Shown: positions 26,901-36,500 of the stretch, piece after piece
Numbering within the stretch: the first letter of the stretch is position 1
Layout: each line of letters starts with the position of its first letter
Origin: Sthenelais limicola
Taxonomy: Eukaryota; Annelida; Polychaeta; Phyllodocida; Sigalionidae
Direction of reading: 5' to 3'
Length of the DNA stretch: 64,000 nt
NCBI GenBank assembly: GCA_942159475.1
Contig: OW804096.1
Span: 40,857,744-40,921,743, forward strand
The notes under the pieces: generated by a model
What the model was told of the DNA's origin: nothing
Seen by the model: the letters and a program-made list of their open reading frames with translations, nothing else
Databases searched by the model: none
Translations under genes and position numbers: made by a program

Positions 26901-27063
26901 CAGTGGAACCTCGCATAAAGACCACCTCTCTGTAGACACCACCCCTCTATTAAGACCAGTTTCTCTCAGTCCGGCGGAATTGCTTTCCTCTAATGAGACC
27001 ACCCCGCTATGAGACCACAAATCGTTCAGTCCTAAGGGTGGCCTCAATAGAGAGGTTCAATTG
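26901..27063. mobile_element. Short MITE-like element with GACCAC repeats
   Basis: It begins CAGTGGAACCTC and ends GAGGTTCAATTG, which are imperfect inverted repeats of each other. The interior has four variants of a TCTATTAAGACCACC-type motif. Short elements beginning with CAGTGGAACCTC are familiar from many invertebrate genomes. It has no coding capacity, and the target-site duplication is unclear. Confidence 0.6.
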
Positions 27064-28833
27064 TATTTGTATAACTAACACAACAAAAGAAAGCATTTGA
27101 ATATCCTGACCCTACACATAATTAGTGTTTTCAATTAGTGTTAGGAATCAAAAAGACCAAGGCGAATGTTGGCCGACCCACGCGTACTTGATTGTCCCAC
27201 AATGTTCACACATTATACCAAAGAGGCGACATCACGATTTTTAACGGTTTCCTCAGCTGTGCGTTGATTTGCCTAGCTTTTCTTATTTCATATGCGCAGT
27301 GATTTATACCAAAAGTAACCATAAAGTAATTTAATATTGAAGGGCGTTGCCTGTTCTCAAACAAGGGAATCTGTACTTTAAAAGAAAATCGGTGCTCTCT
27401 GATATGTTAAGCCTCCCTCAAAATAATATTATTGGTCGTATTATTACATTATTGGTCGTTGTATACGGTAGTCGGTGTATATGATAACAATTCGGTTTAT
27501 AGTTAGACAATATTGTGTCTCTCCCATCCACTCAGTCTCTATATTGCTCTGCTCTCCTACGTTCAATGTTGTTGTTTTTTCTTCCAGACAATATGAATAC
27601 CATGTTATGGGAAAATTAAGTTGCCCCATTCTTTGCCTCTGATCTCTGCACAAAGTCTCTTCACCATGGACACGTTTACCTGGTGGGTTACCCCTAACGA
27701 GGGGTAAGCCCAACATATAACTATACATCCGCTGAAAGTGGTGTATCAACATATAGCCACAGCTTGCCCTGTGAACGACAGACTCGCATCTGCCGCACAT
27801 ATAAACCAAACTAACGTTCTCATCAAATGCTAAAAACGGAACCATCATACATGCAAAGGCCACATTGTGATAGGACCAAGTGCCCCTTTTAGGAAGGCAG
27901 AGTCATGAATATATTGAAGTTGTGGTTGGAGGTTTTGGGATCCCATGATGATAGTTGCAGACACGAACAAGCTACCAGCTCGGGCCAGAGACCGGTTGGG
28001 ACCTCGGGTGCGGGCAACTGTCAATTCTGATGGAACCTTGGGCGTCCTGTCGTTATACAGAAAACTGAAATATTCAAGAGGTCAGCCGCGCTTCGTCTAC
28101 TGCTCCGTCTATGACGCAGGGAATGACTTTAGAGACGCTTTTCCCAGTCGCTTAATCATATGAGCATGATGACATTGATTGACATCAAGTGACTACGTGA
28201 ACTCTATAATCTTATGTTAAGTAACAGTAATTGGCGAACTTCCATGTACTTATTTTATGATTTTACATTAAATACACCTATAATTGCCCTTGGTGTGTGA
28301 ATCTCCCTGGTTCATGTGAATGTGAATATAATTATCAATTCGCAACTATACAACAAACTACTTTTGAGGTGTTCACAGTTTTTAACCTTGGCAATAATTA
28401 TAGGCACCACCTGGATATTTTAAAATGGCCCCTGGTAATTCTCTAGTGATAATATACTTGTCTAACTTGTTTGATGCTAAAGAAAAATGCAAAAAAATTA
28501 TCACCTAATTTGCACTAATCACAAGCAAAGCTACTTAGATGGCCTAACTTCCATTTGTACTTTGCACTGATTGCCATTAAGACCACTATCCATTGTTTGT
28601 TACAAAGAAATTTCAGCTGGAAACATTAATTAACACCATCAATGTTTATTTGAGTATGATTTTCAAGTGTCGACTCACCCACTTGCAATTACCTACACAG
28701 GTGTAAATTTATACTATATTTAATCACCAAATTGTACATTTGATCCCATGTACCAAAGAGCAACAATTTGAATTATGGGGTTTATCCTAAAAGATCAGAT
28801 CGGCCGTTGTTGTGAACAATACTCATATCTCAT

Positions 28834-29205
28834 ATGTGATGTGTAACAGGAAAATTAGTCAGAAGTCGGATTTTGAAAAGATGCGATCAAGCCGATTTTA
28901 AAGATAGTAAACATTAGGAGAGCTAATAAGTACTTCTATAATATTATTTAAGTTTGGTATTTTTATTTTTGAAAAAAAAGGTTTGCATTTTCTGCGTGCG
29001 TGGACAGATACTAGTAAAGAAGCTAAATAATTATATATAGGATGACCGTAGAAATACATATAGATATATTTAATACACGATCCTGAATGACTTACAGCAT
29101 TAAATAAAAAAAGAGAACATTCCTACAAACAGCACTTGTAAATGAAACACTTTGAGAAATATCAATTTTGCGACTTGAAACTCATTTCCCTGTAACACAT
29201 CACAT
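28834..29205. mobile_element. MITE-like element, family with copy at 59943-60329 (copy 1)
   Basis: The 372-bp element has terminal inverted repeats. The left end reads ATGTGATGTGTAACAGG, and the right end is its near complement (CCCTGTAACACATCACAT). The inner parts of the ends, AGTC.GA and CGACTTG, extend the match. The interior is AT-rich with no ORF and aligns with the second copy in several blocks, such as GATCAAGC.GAT, AGTAAAC.ATTA and AGGATGAC. It is a non-autonomous DNA-transposon remnant of unassigned superfamily. Confidence 0.75.
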
Positions 29206-32060
29206 GTACCGTATATGTACATACATGTATAACAACACAATGAGATATGAACTCCTTTGATAGTTCAGACGTTGATGGGCGTTTATCGATCTGGGGATGG
29301 CGAAAAACATAGTGACAAATATTTTTGGCTTGCTTTCACAAACAGGACGATGTTTGGCATTGGAGTGTTGCGAGTCTGGCTAATTAGACTATGGCAATTC
29401 TCCTGTGGCTCTCATCCTACTACCACCTATCTGCATGAGCTCTCATTAACCCACTGACGGCCCACCCATGGCCTCGAAACGCCCCCGACCGCCTGAGAAA
29501 ATCATTAGAACATTGGCTCATACTCAGCCTACTCCTCGAGAGCTAAGATTTCCCCATAGTCCAAATTATCGGCTCTTCGACGTTATCTGTTGATTATAAA
29601 ACCCATTGTCACCGCTTAGCTTATGGCGAGGCCCGCAAGCTAGCTAGCTAGCAGACCTTCAGAAAACGCAACACCACATCGGTAATCCCTTTAGTTGGTA
29701 AACGTCGATCATCAGACTGCTTGCCGACGCCGTCGCCAGCCTTCACGAGGAGCTTTAGTCCCTGTCAGGTTTGAGGGTTCCTTAATTCCCGCTTCCCAAA
29801 GGTTGGTCGCTTGATTGCGAGGAGGAGATACTTTAGAGGTAATATCCTTAATCCCTTCCAACCGATTGGAAGTCTATTTAACGAGCCTCCCCTGAGGACC
29901 AATATTACCGGGCGCGAGGAGTCATTGGGACCGGCGTCTCCCCGCTCCTATACCCGGTCTGAAAAGTATGGTCTCCCCCTCCGATGCCACAGCTTTAACA
30001 CCGACAAAGCCATGTTGGCGAGTGGGTCGCATAGCAAAAAATGGGCAATATCAATTAGCTCGAGTAAAGACTGTTTTATTTATTGCAAACCTTATCAAAG
30101 GCATGCGTCTAGGTCACAATCAGTGCATTGGTTAAACTATAGGTCTGTTTGTTTAGGCGGGTAGACGGATTGAATCGATACAGGCATATTATCAGCAGTT
30201 GTGGGGTGTTAGTAGTATAGATAAATGTCAATAATGAGCAGGCACCAACAGAAGCTTATAGGAGAAGGGGTAGCTGGAAGTGGAAGAGGAGGGAGGCGTT
30301 GGGTGTTGGGTTTATGGTCTGTTCGATCACCAGGGCCACCGAGTCATTCACTGGCGACAACATGCACAAGCCGGGACCTGTTTAGCCTTGATGAGTCCGA
30401 TTTTTATTTCCCGATGGGTAAATTGCATGGCCCGGGTTTTCCTCGGAGAGGAATTTGCAACAATCTCGGCCGATGATTATGATTCATTGTGGTGTGACAA
30501 AAAAGTATAGAATGCCTCATCGAAACAATAAGGTTGCAAATGATAAATAAAGGGATTACGTCGTTTTTAGCCTGTCTGTGCCATTGGATCGATATCGGTG
30601 AGAACTAGAAAAGGGTCGTGATTATTGTTGCATTCAGGAATGGATGCGCTGTATAGCATTACCAATGATTTTTATATAATTAAAAAGATGTATGTATATA
30701 TGTGTGTCATGTAATATCTGGTATACTCGGTAGCAAATGTTAATTACTATATATCTTTGCAAAGGGGTGAAGATGTGCTCATTATATCTCCAATAATACA
30801 GCGGGAAAAATATTTAATTGCTGTGGGAAGTGTAAAGTGGATATTCTCATAGGCTTATTCTTCAATTTACCACAGACGGCCAAGATTGTATCGCAGTGTT
30901 CTCCCTCGAACCCATTTTACCCTGTCTACAGCTGCCTGACAACTAAGCCCTAAATTGCATCATGCAGTCGCCCCCTCCCCCTTCCCCCCATTCCTCTCCC
31001 AACTCTTCTTCCACCCCCACCAAAATGTCTGGCCTCGGGCTTCTGTGTTTTCTATGGGCACACATTAATATGGATAAAGGAAGTAAATGGCTGCTGATTG
31101 CTGCGCTGATCTTTTATTGCTTGTCGGCAATTTGATTATTTGTGCTGTGTTGATGAACACAGAGGGGAGCAAAGACAATAGCCAGAGGAAGTCAGCCGCC
31201 CCAGCTATTGTTATAGTGATAATTGTGTCAAGGGTGGAGTGGCGGACAGACCGCCTCTAGTCAGGGTCCCTTGGGGCTGTGAGCCAGCGGCAGGCAAGCA
31301 CCCTTGTCTCGCTCCCCAAAATCGCTACATAAAGATACATTTATATTGAACGAGTAAAAATGAGTTCTGTCGTCTTGTTCCCAATACCCAGGACTGGCCC
31401 ATGCAGAGTGGGCTGGTTACTGTTCAGACTAGTACAGTTGAAAATGCAGAGGTCTGTCTGGATTATGGGTAAACATGTGCACATACAAATCATTCCTTCA
31501 AAGTTTAATGTCTTCTAAGAATGAGTGTAAATAATGTATTCAAGTATATCATATATACACATATGTGCATGTGTTTGCGTACTATATTATGTACATGAAA
31601 GTGTGTGATATCCAGAAATGATACCGATTTTTGACCCAGCTCACACTTAATTTAGTTATGTGGTAATTGAGTGAGGTGTTAATTGTTGTTAACGCTTTAA
31701 GAAAGTATTGTATGTAGGACTCGAAAACCTTTGTAGCAACGAAGAGGTCATCAGATAATGTCATGGCCCATCAGACAAATGAAATAAATCAAATCAAATC
31801 AAAACGTGTGGCTTTTGTATTCACACTCATTATGCTGTATGTATAACCGCAGTCATCGTGAAACCAGTGTGATTCTTTAATCAAATGATAATAAAATTGT
31901 TAATGTTAATTGTTAGTGTTAATAAATAGACACACTTTTTAACCTTCGTGTTGCATCGAAAACATGTGAGGTACTTTTTAAATATCGCATCTTGAAGTAA
32001 ATTATAGTATGATGAGGGTTCTTGATGAATTAGAAAAATGTTAGCAAACGGGTAGAGGAA

Positions 32061-32122
32061 GAGATCTCAATTTTCAAGTAATCTCAAGTATGAGATCTCA
32101 ATTTTCAAGTAATCTCAAGTAT
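32061..32122 (+). repeat. Perfect tandem duplication of a 31-bp unit
   Basis: The unit beginning GAGATCTCAATTTTCAAG is present twice without mismatch (32061-32091 and 32092-32122). Confidence 0.97.
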
Positions 32123-32647
32123 GTGATAAAAAATGCTCCTTGGTGTGAAGAGAAGACTTGTCTTTGAGGGTCCTGTCAGAAATAGATCGTAATGTGTGTC
32201 ACTTCTCTAAGTATGTGATTTTATAATAACCATAGCATCATAATATCTTCGTTTTCTTTCTATTCTAAAATCACCAAGAAGTTCCTTCTGGAGTTACTGA
32301 TACAGTTTTGAAGTTTAGTAAAAAAAAAAACGATTGTTTCCCAGAGACATTTTTAGAAGAGTATTTGTCTGTGTGAGCGGCGACATTCGAAATGGAATCT
32401 CTCGTAGAAGTCAAGAGGTTTTTTCCAGGGATCTATTTAGAATGAGATGTACTAAAATATGTGTTTAGAGCTTAGTCACAATTGTTACACTTTCAATAGT
32501 AATATAACCCAATATATGTTCGCCTTGGAGTAATTATTCAGTGTAACTATTATAACTCAAAACCGCATATATACTAAACTATAGGATCGGAATATTTCAA
32601 CATGCAAGTGTACACAGGGAATTTCCATTTTTATACTAATTTCCAAT

Positions 32648-32677
32648 GGTGTGTGTGTGTGTGGGGGGGGGGGGGGG
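32648..32677 (+). repeat. (GT)n followed by a G15 run
   Basis: Seven GT repeats (32648-32661) run into an uninterrupted stretch of 15 G (32663-32677). It is a low-complexity tract that may form Z-DNA or a quadruplex and is prone to length error in assembly. Confidence 0.95.
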
Positions 32678-33429
32678 TGCTGTATTTGGAAATATAGATG
32701 TGCGCTGCGAGGGAAATGTGGATTTATGAATATAGTAAGTATCCTTGGTCGGTCGGCGAAAGCTCTGTTAAGCCTTTGATTAATAAGAATGTCATACTTT
32801 TAATTATGTCAAACACTTTAATCAATATTCAACTTCAACATAGGGAAATTAATTGTTTTCTATACAACATGTGCTATCGAGTTATTCATTTTTATATCAT
32901 GAAAAGCAATGTAAGTACACGAAAAAAAGATACTGTTTCATATTGCTTTTAATTCATATAGCGATATTTCCAACAATAAATAATTTCATATATCTCCTAT
33001 GTACATGCAAATATATTATCCTTTTACAGATAGAATAACTACCACATGCGCAAACGCAATTTCGGTCAATGACCTATAATACAATGCAGATGTACAGAAA
33101 AATATCAGTCAACGAAAATTATGATTACCTCAAAGGTTAAACAGATTGATAACCAGAGAAAAAATCTTAGTACCTTAGATTTTTAACACAGATCCTCATA
33201 TTCAAAATTCCGAATTGCCTAAATCAGAACTAGTTGTTATCTAGCTTTGATTTCTTAAAGATTTGGTACATGTATTGTAAGTTAAAACAATTAAACCTAG
33301 ATTCACCACTATGCATAGCGTTTCACATTTTTATATGCAAGCTTTCGTGGATAGAGATTTTTTTGCTTGGAAAAGTGGTACATATTACGGATAATAGAAT
33401 GCATGCAATATTATACATACGGTGATTCT

Positions 33430-33886
33430 TTCGTGTAGCGGCATAATGGTCACATTCTTCATAAATTTGTCAATTCGATTACAAGTATGGCATATTCTCA
33501 AGATTCGTTATTCGAATTATGCCCAAAGCAATATCTCAATACGAGGTCATATTGAAGTAGTATTGAAACTTTATATCCCTCTGCAGTGAAATAAATATAT
33601 TATACTCTTCTTCTTTTTTCCCATTGTTCACAAAGTTATTTGCAAGGAAGAGGTGATTGATGCAACTGTCAGTTAAGAATTTTAACAGAATATGCGACAC
33701 AACACCGTTAATAGAATATATATGAGTAAAACTTCACACTTGTGGGTGAGTTTAGTCTCCAATTGTCCTCCATGTATTGCTCTCTCTCTCCTCTCTTAAC
33801 ATATAAAATTTCATAAGCAAATTTTATAAGCATATTGGTCTAGCATCCAGAGATGTATAAAATCATTTTAGATAATAGATAATTGT
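33430..33886 (-). other. Region downstream of FoxQ2 (3' UTR expected)
   Basis: This AT-rich stretch follows the FoxQ2 stop codon in the direction of transcription. I looked for AATAAA on the minus strand (TTTATT on the plus strand) and found none here, only variants such as TATAAA (near 33570). The cleavage site is therefore unplaced. A short CT-rich run lies at 33779-33796. I see no other gene. Confidence 0.3.
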
Positions 33887-35695
33887 TCAAGCTTCAGATT
33901 TAATGTCCGTTTTGGAATCCATGGGGCATCCACGCGTAGCCATCATTCTGCTAAAGGTTTCTTGCCAGCGTTGCTGGGCAGCCAAGGCTTCGGCCGGGGA
34001 GGCTCCAGGATTGGGGAGCGCGAAGGGCGCTGACATGATCGGGTAGCCATGAGGGGCCACCCCGTTCCAGGCCGTCAGGGTGGTGGCGGCCGCGACAGCA
34101 GCAGCTCCACCGGCTGCGCTGTGGAAGGCAGACGGGTGACTACCGTCTCTGCTCCACGCTACCCCCGAGGACGGGCCATGCCCCAGGGGACTGGTCCAGG
34201 ACCGCGAGTGCAAGGCAAGGGCACCAGGAGTTCTGATTATTGTCTCCTTCTCACCTGGGGTCAATGTCAATGGAGGTGACCCCATACTAGACCCTGGAGG
34301 AGATTTATACTCCAGGTGACCGCGGTCTTCACCCCCCATTGAGCGAGATCCGGGAGAAGGAGAACAACTTGCTGCAGGACTCAAAGGTCTTGAACCAGTG
34401 GCACTGGAGGGTCGAGAGGACGAGGTACTCCTGGGTCTGTCTGGAGGAATTTCTTGAATGTTAGAAGAAGATTGTCTCTCGGTCCCGTCGTCCTTGGAGC
34501 TGCAGGCATCGTCAACATCCTCCACGTCTATGTTTTCATCGTCCTCAGGGTCATCGGCCCTTTTGCTGGATTCTAATTCAGTTATTGTTAATTGTGGAAG
34601 AACTTGGTGGTTATTATGGGGCTTAATGATGAGTGTAGTCTTTTGTATTTTTGCTGGATGCATTGAAAGGTCGTAGCCGCTATGCGGACTAGAGTGTCTG
34701 TTTGTTTCTGGCGCTAGTAAACTTTCAACATCGAACAGTCGTTTTCTACCGGAAGATGAGGAGGAGGAGGAGGAAGTGGAGGAGTTGGTAGGAGGACCAA
34801 ATGCCATATGGGGTGAGGTTTTGTGTGGAATGTGTGTGGCGTGATGAGGAGGCTGCTGCTGTTGACCAGGAGTGGAGGAACAGGGGCTAGCTGTGGCGTC
34901 AAGGGACCTACTGTTCGCTGATTCAGGACGCCCGCCGACACCGCCGCCGCCCACCACGTCCCCGGCATGTCCCGGATCCGACTCGGTGACGACGGGGAGC
35001 ATTGCGCCCTCCTCCCGACCGAGAACCTTGCTGGCCCAGTCGGCTGAATCAGTGCTTGTAGTAGGCGGTGGGCTGGGAGAATCCTCATCATCAGGAACCG
35101 ACAGGCCCATATGACGCCTCACCTTCCGCTGGGCCTTCCTCCTGCGGAAATCGCCCTTTTTGAAGTCTTCGACGTTCGCAGGGTGGATGGCCCAATAGTG
35201 GCCCTTTCCATTTGCGGAGCGACCAGACTTGATGAAGCAGTCATTGAGGCTGAGGTTATGACGGATGGAGTTTCTCCAGCCTGGTCCTCTATTTCTGAAG
35301 TAAGAATAGTTATCTAATATCCACTGGTAGATGTCTGCCAGAACCAATTTGCATTCTTTGGAGTCAAGAATCGCCATGGCAATAAGTCCTATGTACGAGT
35401 GAGAAGGCTTTGGTTCTTCGTGTACGAACCGTGCTCGTGGGTCGTACTTAGATTGGTAAAAATGAGCCAAAGGGTCGTGGGCATGCGGGTGATAAGGAGT
35501 AAGTGCCCCCGCCGACCCTGGATAAGCTCTCAGTCCATAATGAAGCCGAGCATTGTAATCATAAAGTTGCGCCCGATGGAAATCGAAAGCTGCTTGTGTC
35601 ATTGAAGGGTGGAATACGAATGGATTCGCTGCTGAAGGGTTAGGCACCTTCAACCCATACGTGCTCACAAGCGCCCCTGTCTGTTGACTACACAT
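33887..35695 (-). CDS. foxQ2: FoxQ2-class forkhead transcription factor, single-exon ORF (602 aa)
   Basis: Nuclear DNA-binding transcription factor. In this 602-residue numbering the forkhead domain spans about residues 96-194. It opens with KPSHSYIGLIAMAIL, has recognition helix GWRNSIRHNLSLNDCF at 139-154 (base-contact Asn142 and His146), and continues into SANGKGHYWAIHP and a basic wing-2 segment (FRRRKAQRKVRRHMGL). SYIGLIA, the GPGWRNS loop and this basic tail are typical of FoxQ2. The tail holds a short Gln run (278-281), a Ser run (305-315), an EH1-like FDVESLL (321-327), an acidic stretch (380-397), a Ser/Pro-rich region (about 409-454), an Ala-rich patch (527-537) and a terminal IKSE SUMO-type site (598-601). 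The frame opens at a GTG (35726-35728), only two codons after an in-frame TAG. The first ATG is at 35693-35695, with A at -3, and I take it as the start. A short upstream coding exon spliced at an AG near 35731 cannot be excluded. In known animals FoxQ2 marks anterior or apical neuroectoderm; expression here is inferred. The protein is longer than most FoxQ2 proteins I remember. Confidence 0.93.
   Translation of the reverse strand: MCSQQTGALVSTYGLKVPNPSAANPFVFHPSMTQAAFDFHRAQLYDYNARLHYGLRAYPGSAGALTPYHPHAHDPLAHFYQSKYDPRARFVHEEPKPSHSYIGLIAMAILDSKECKLVLADIYQWILDNYSYFRNRGPGWRNSIRHNLSLNDCFIKSGRSANGKGHYWAIHPANVEDFKKGDFRRRKAQRKVRRHMGLSVPDDEDSPSPPPTTSTDSADWASKVLGREEGAMLPVVTESDPGHAGDVVGGGGVGGRPESANSRSLDATASPCSSTPGQQQQPPHHATHIPHKTSPHMAFGPPTNSSTSSSSSSSSGRKRLFDVESLLAPETNRHSSPHSGYDLSMHPAKIQKTTLIIKPHNNHQVLPQLTITELESSKRADDPEDDENIDVEDVDDACSSKDDGTERQSSSNIQEIPPDRPRSTSSSRPSSATGSRPLSPAASCSPSPGSRSMGGEDRGHLEYKSPPGSSMGSPPLTLTPGEKETIIRTPGALALHSRSWTSPLGHGPSSGVAWSRDGSHPSAFHSAAGGAAAVAAATTLTAWNGVAPHGYPIMSAPFALPNPGASPAEALAAQQRWQETFSRMMATRGCPMDSKTDIKSEA
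34715..34735 (-). other. EH1-like Groucho/TLE-binding motif in FoxQ2
   Basis: The codons read FDVESLL, preceded by GRKRL and followed by APE. This fits the loose engrailed-homology-1 pattern of an aromatic residue, a spaced aliphatic residue and a terminal aliphatic pair, which recruits Groucho/TLE corepressors in many Fox proteins. It lies C-terminal to the forkhead domain, just after a poly-serine linker. The motif is read directly; binding to Groucho is inferred. Confidence 0.6.
35114..35410 (-). other. Forkhead (winged-helix) DNA-binding domain of FoxQ2
   Basis: This segment encodes the whole forkhead fold without interruption. Helix 1 contains SYIGLIAMAIL, helix 2 contains LADIYQWILDNYSYF, recognition helix 3 contains WRNSIRHNLSLNDCF, and the wings contain GKGHYWAIHP and DFRRRKAQRKVRRHM. 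The Pro-Ser-His before SYIG, in place of the common Pro-Pro-Tyr, and Gly in place of Ala after SYI separate it from FoxA, FoxB, FoxC and FoxD and favour FoxQ2. No intron interrupts the domain. Confidence 0.95.
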
Positions 35696-36500
35696 GATGA
35701 TGTCGCAGGACGAATCACTGTCTCTCACTCTCTAAAATTAATGTTCTACAAGCACGCATGCATTTGCACCCAACTCCTGGTCCTAACCTTGTGTTGATGT
35801 TAAGCGTATAGGACCAGGTCAAATGGCAGTGAGCGGCAGGAATAAAAAAAAAATATCTGAAAAGTATCAGTCAGTTCTTGCCTTGGCTATGTATGAATTC
35901 TGCTCTGGAAAATGTGCAGTTTTCTTTCTTCGAGGAGGTCCAATTCTGTACACACAACAATAAATAGTTTGTATCCTTTAGACTATGGCTAATCACCAAG
36001 TGTCTACATGTGATCCATGGATGAATGTGTTTTGAAGAGGAAAACTACAACCTATATTGTCGCTGGTGCTGTTTGGTGCTGCTGGTGCTGCTGTGTCAGT
36101 TTCGTAGTAGTAGTAGCAGTTGTAGAACCGAAATGGAAGCAGGATTGCTAAAATGAAACTCGCTCCTTCTTCTCTCTCTCCTTTCCCTCTTCCTATACAA
36201 CAAGAGTGAATCGCGTTTGTGTTTCCCTCAACAAGGTGCGTGGTCTTGCCCCGTTGCCATCCACTAAATGAATGTGGTAGGCAATCTACGGAGCCCCGAG
36301 GACAAGGTGTTCTCTCTCTGAAGCTACCTGGTCGTGTGTGCGTGTGTTGTCTATGTTGTCAAATATTATGATAGGAGTGTGCTCACACCGACTAAACATC
36401 GGGCCACACCCCCCTGCTTTGTCCCAAACCCAACAAGCGAGCGCTGATTGGCCGCCACACCTGATTAATATTCATGATTCACTGGTTCGTCGACGCTCAC
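35696..36500 (-). promoter_or_regulatory. Putative FoxQ2 promoter and 5' UTR
   Basis: Read on the minus strand, the stretch upstream of the FoxQ2 ATG has a CCAAT box (36447-36451, in GGCCAATCAGC), a C/G-rich KLF/Sp-like site (GGGGGGTGTGG, about 36405-36415), an E-box-like CAGGTG (about 36457-36462) and a weak AT-rich TATA-like stretch (about 36361-36370). A TCAGA initiator-like site lies near 36315-36320. This suggests initiation around 36.3 kb and a 5' leader of roughly 600 nt. The leader would carry CAG/CAC-type and CTA-type short repeats (36062-36120). Positions are inferred from motif spacing only. Confidence 0.35.

Larger units (their letters stand above)
27064..33429. other. Non-coding DNA upstream of the FoxQ2 3' end
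   Basis: No supported gene. Moderately GC-rich unique blocks lie at about 27600-28160, 29260-30480 and 30890-31320. A 67-codon open segment follows a weak acceptor-like AG near 27962 and reads through a balanced composition to a stop at 28161, but I recognise nothing in it. The rest is AT-rich, with the repeats listed separately. A (GCTA)n run lies near 29638-29652. Confidence 0.5.

Noticed and set aside
34049..35605. Plus-strand and alternative minus-strand frames inside FoxQ2
   Set aside because: They are shadows of the FoxQ2 coding sequence, created by its GC-rich codons and low-complexity tail.
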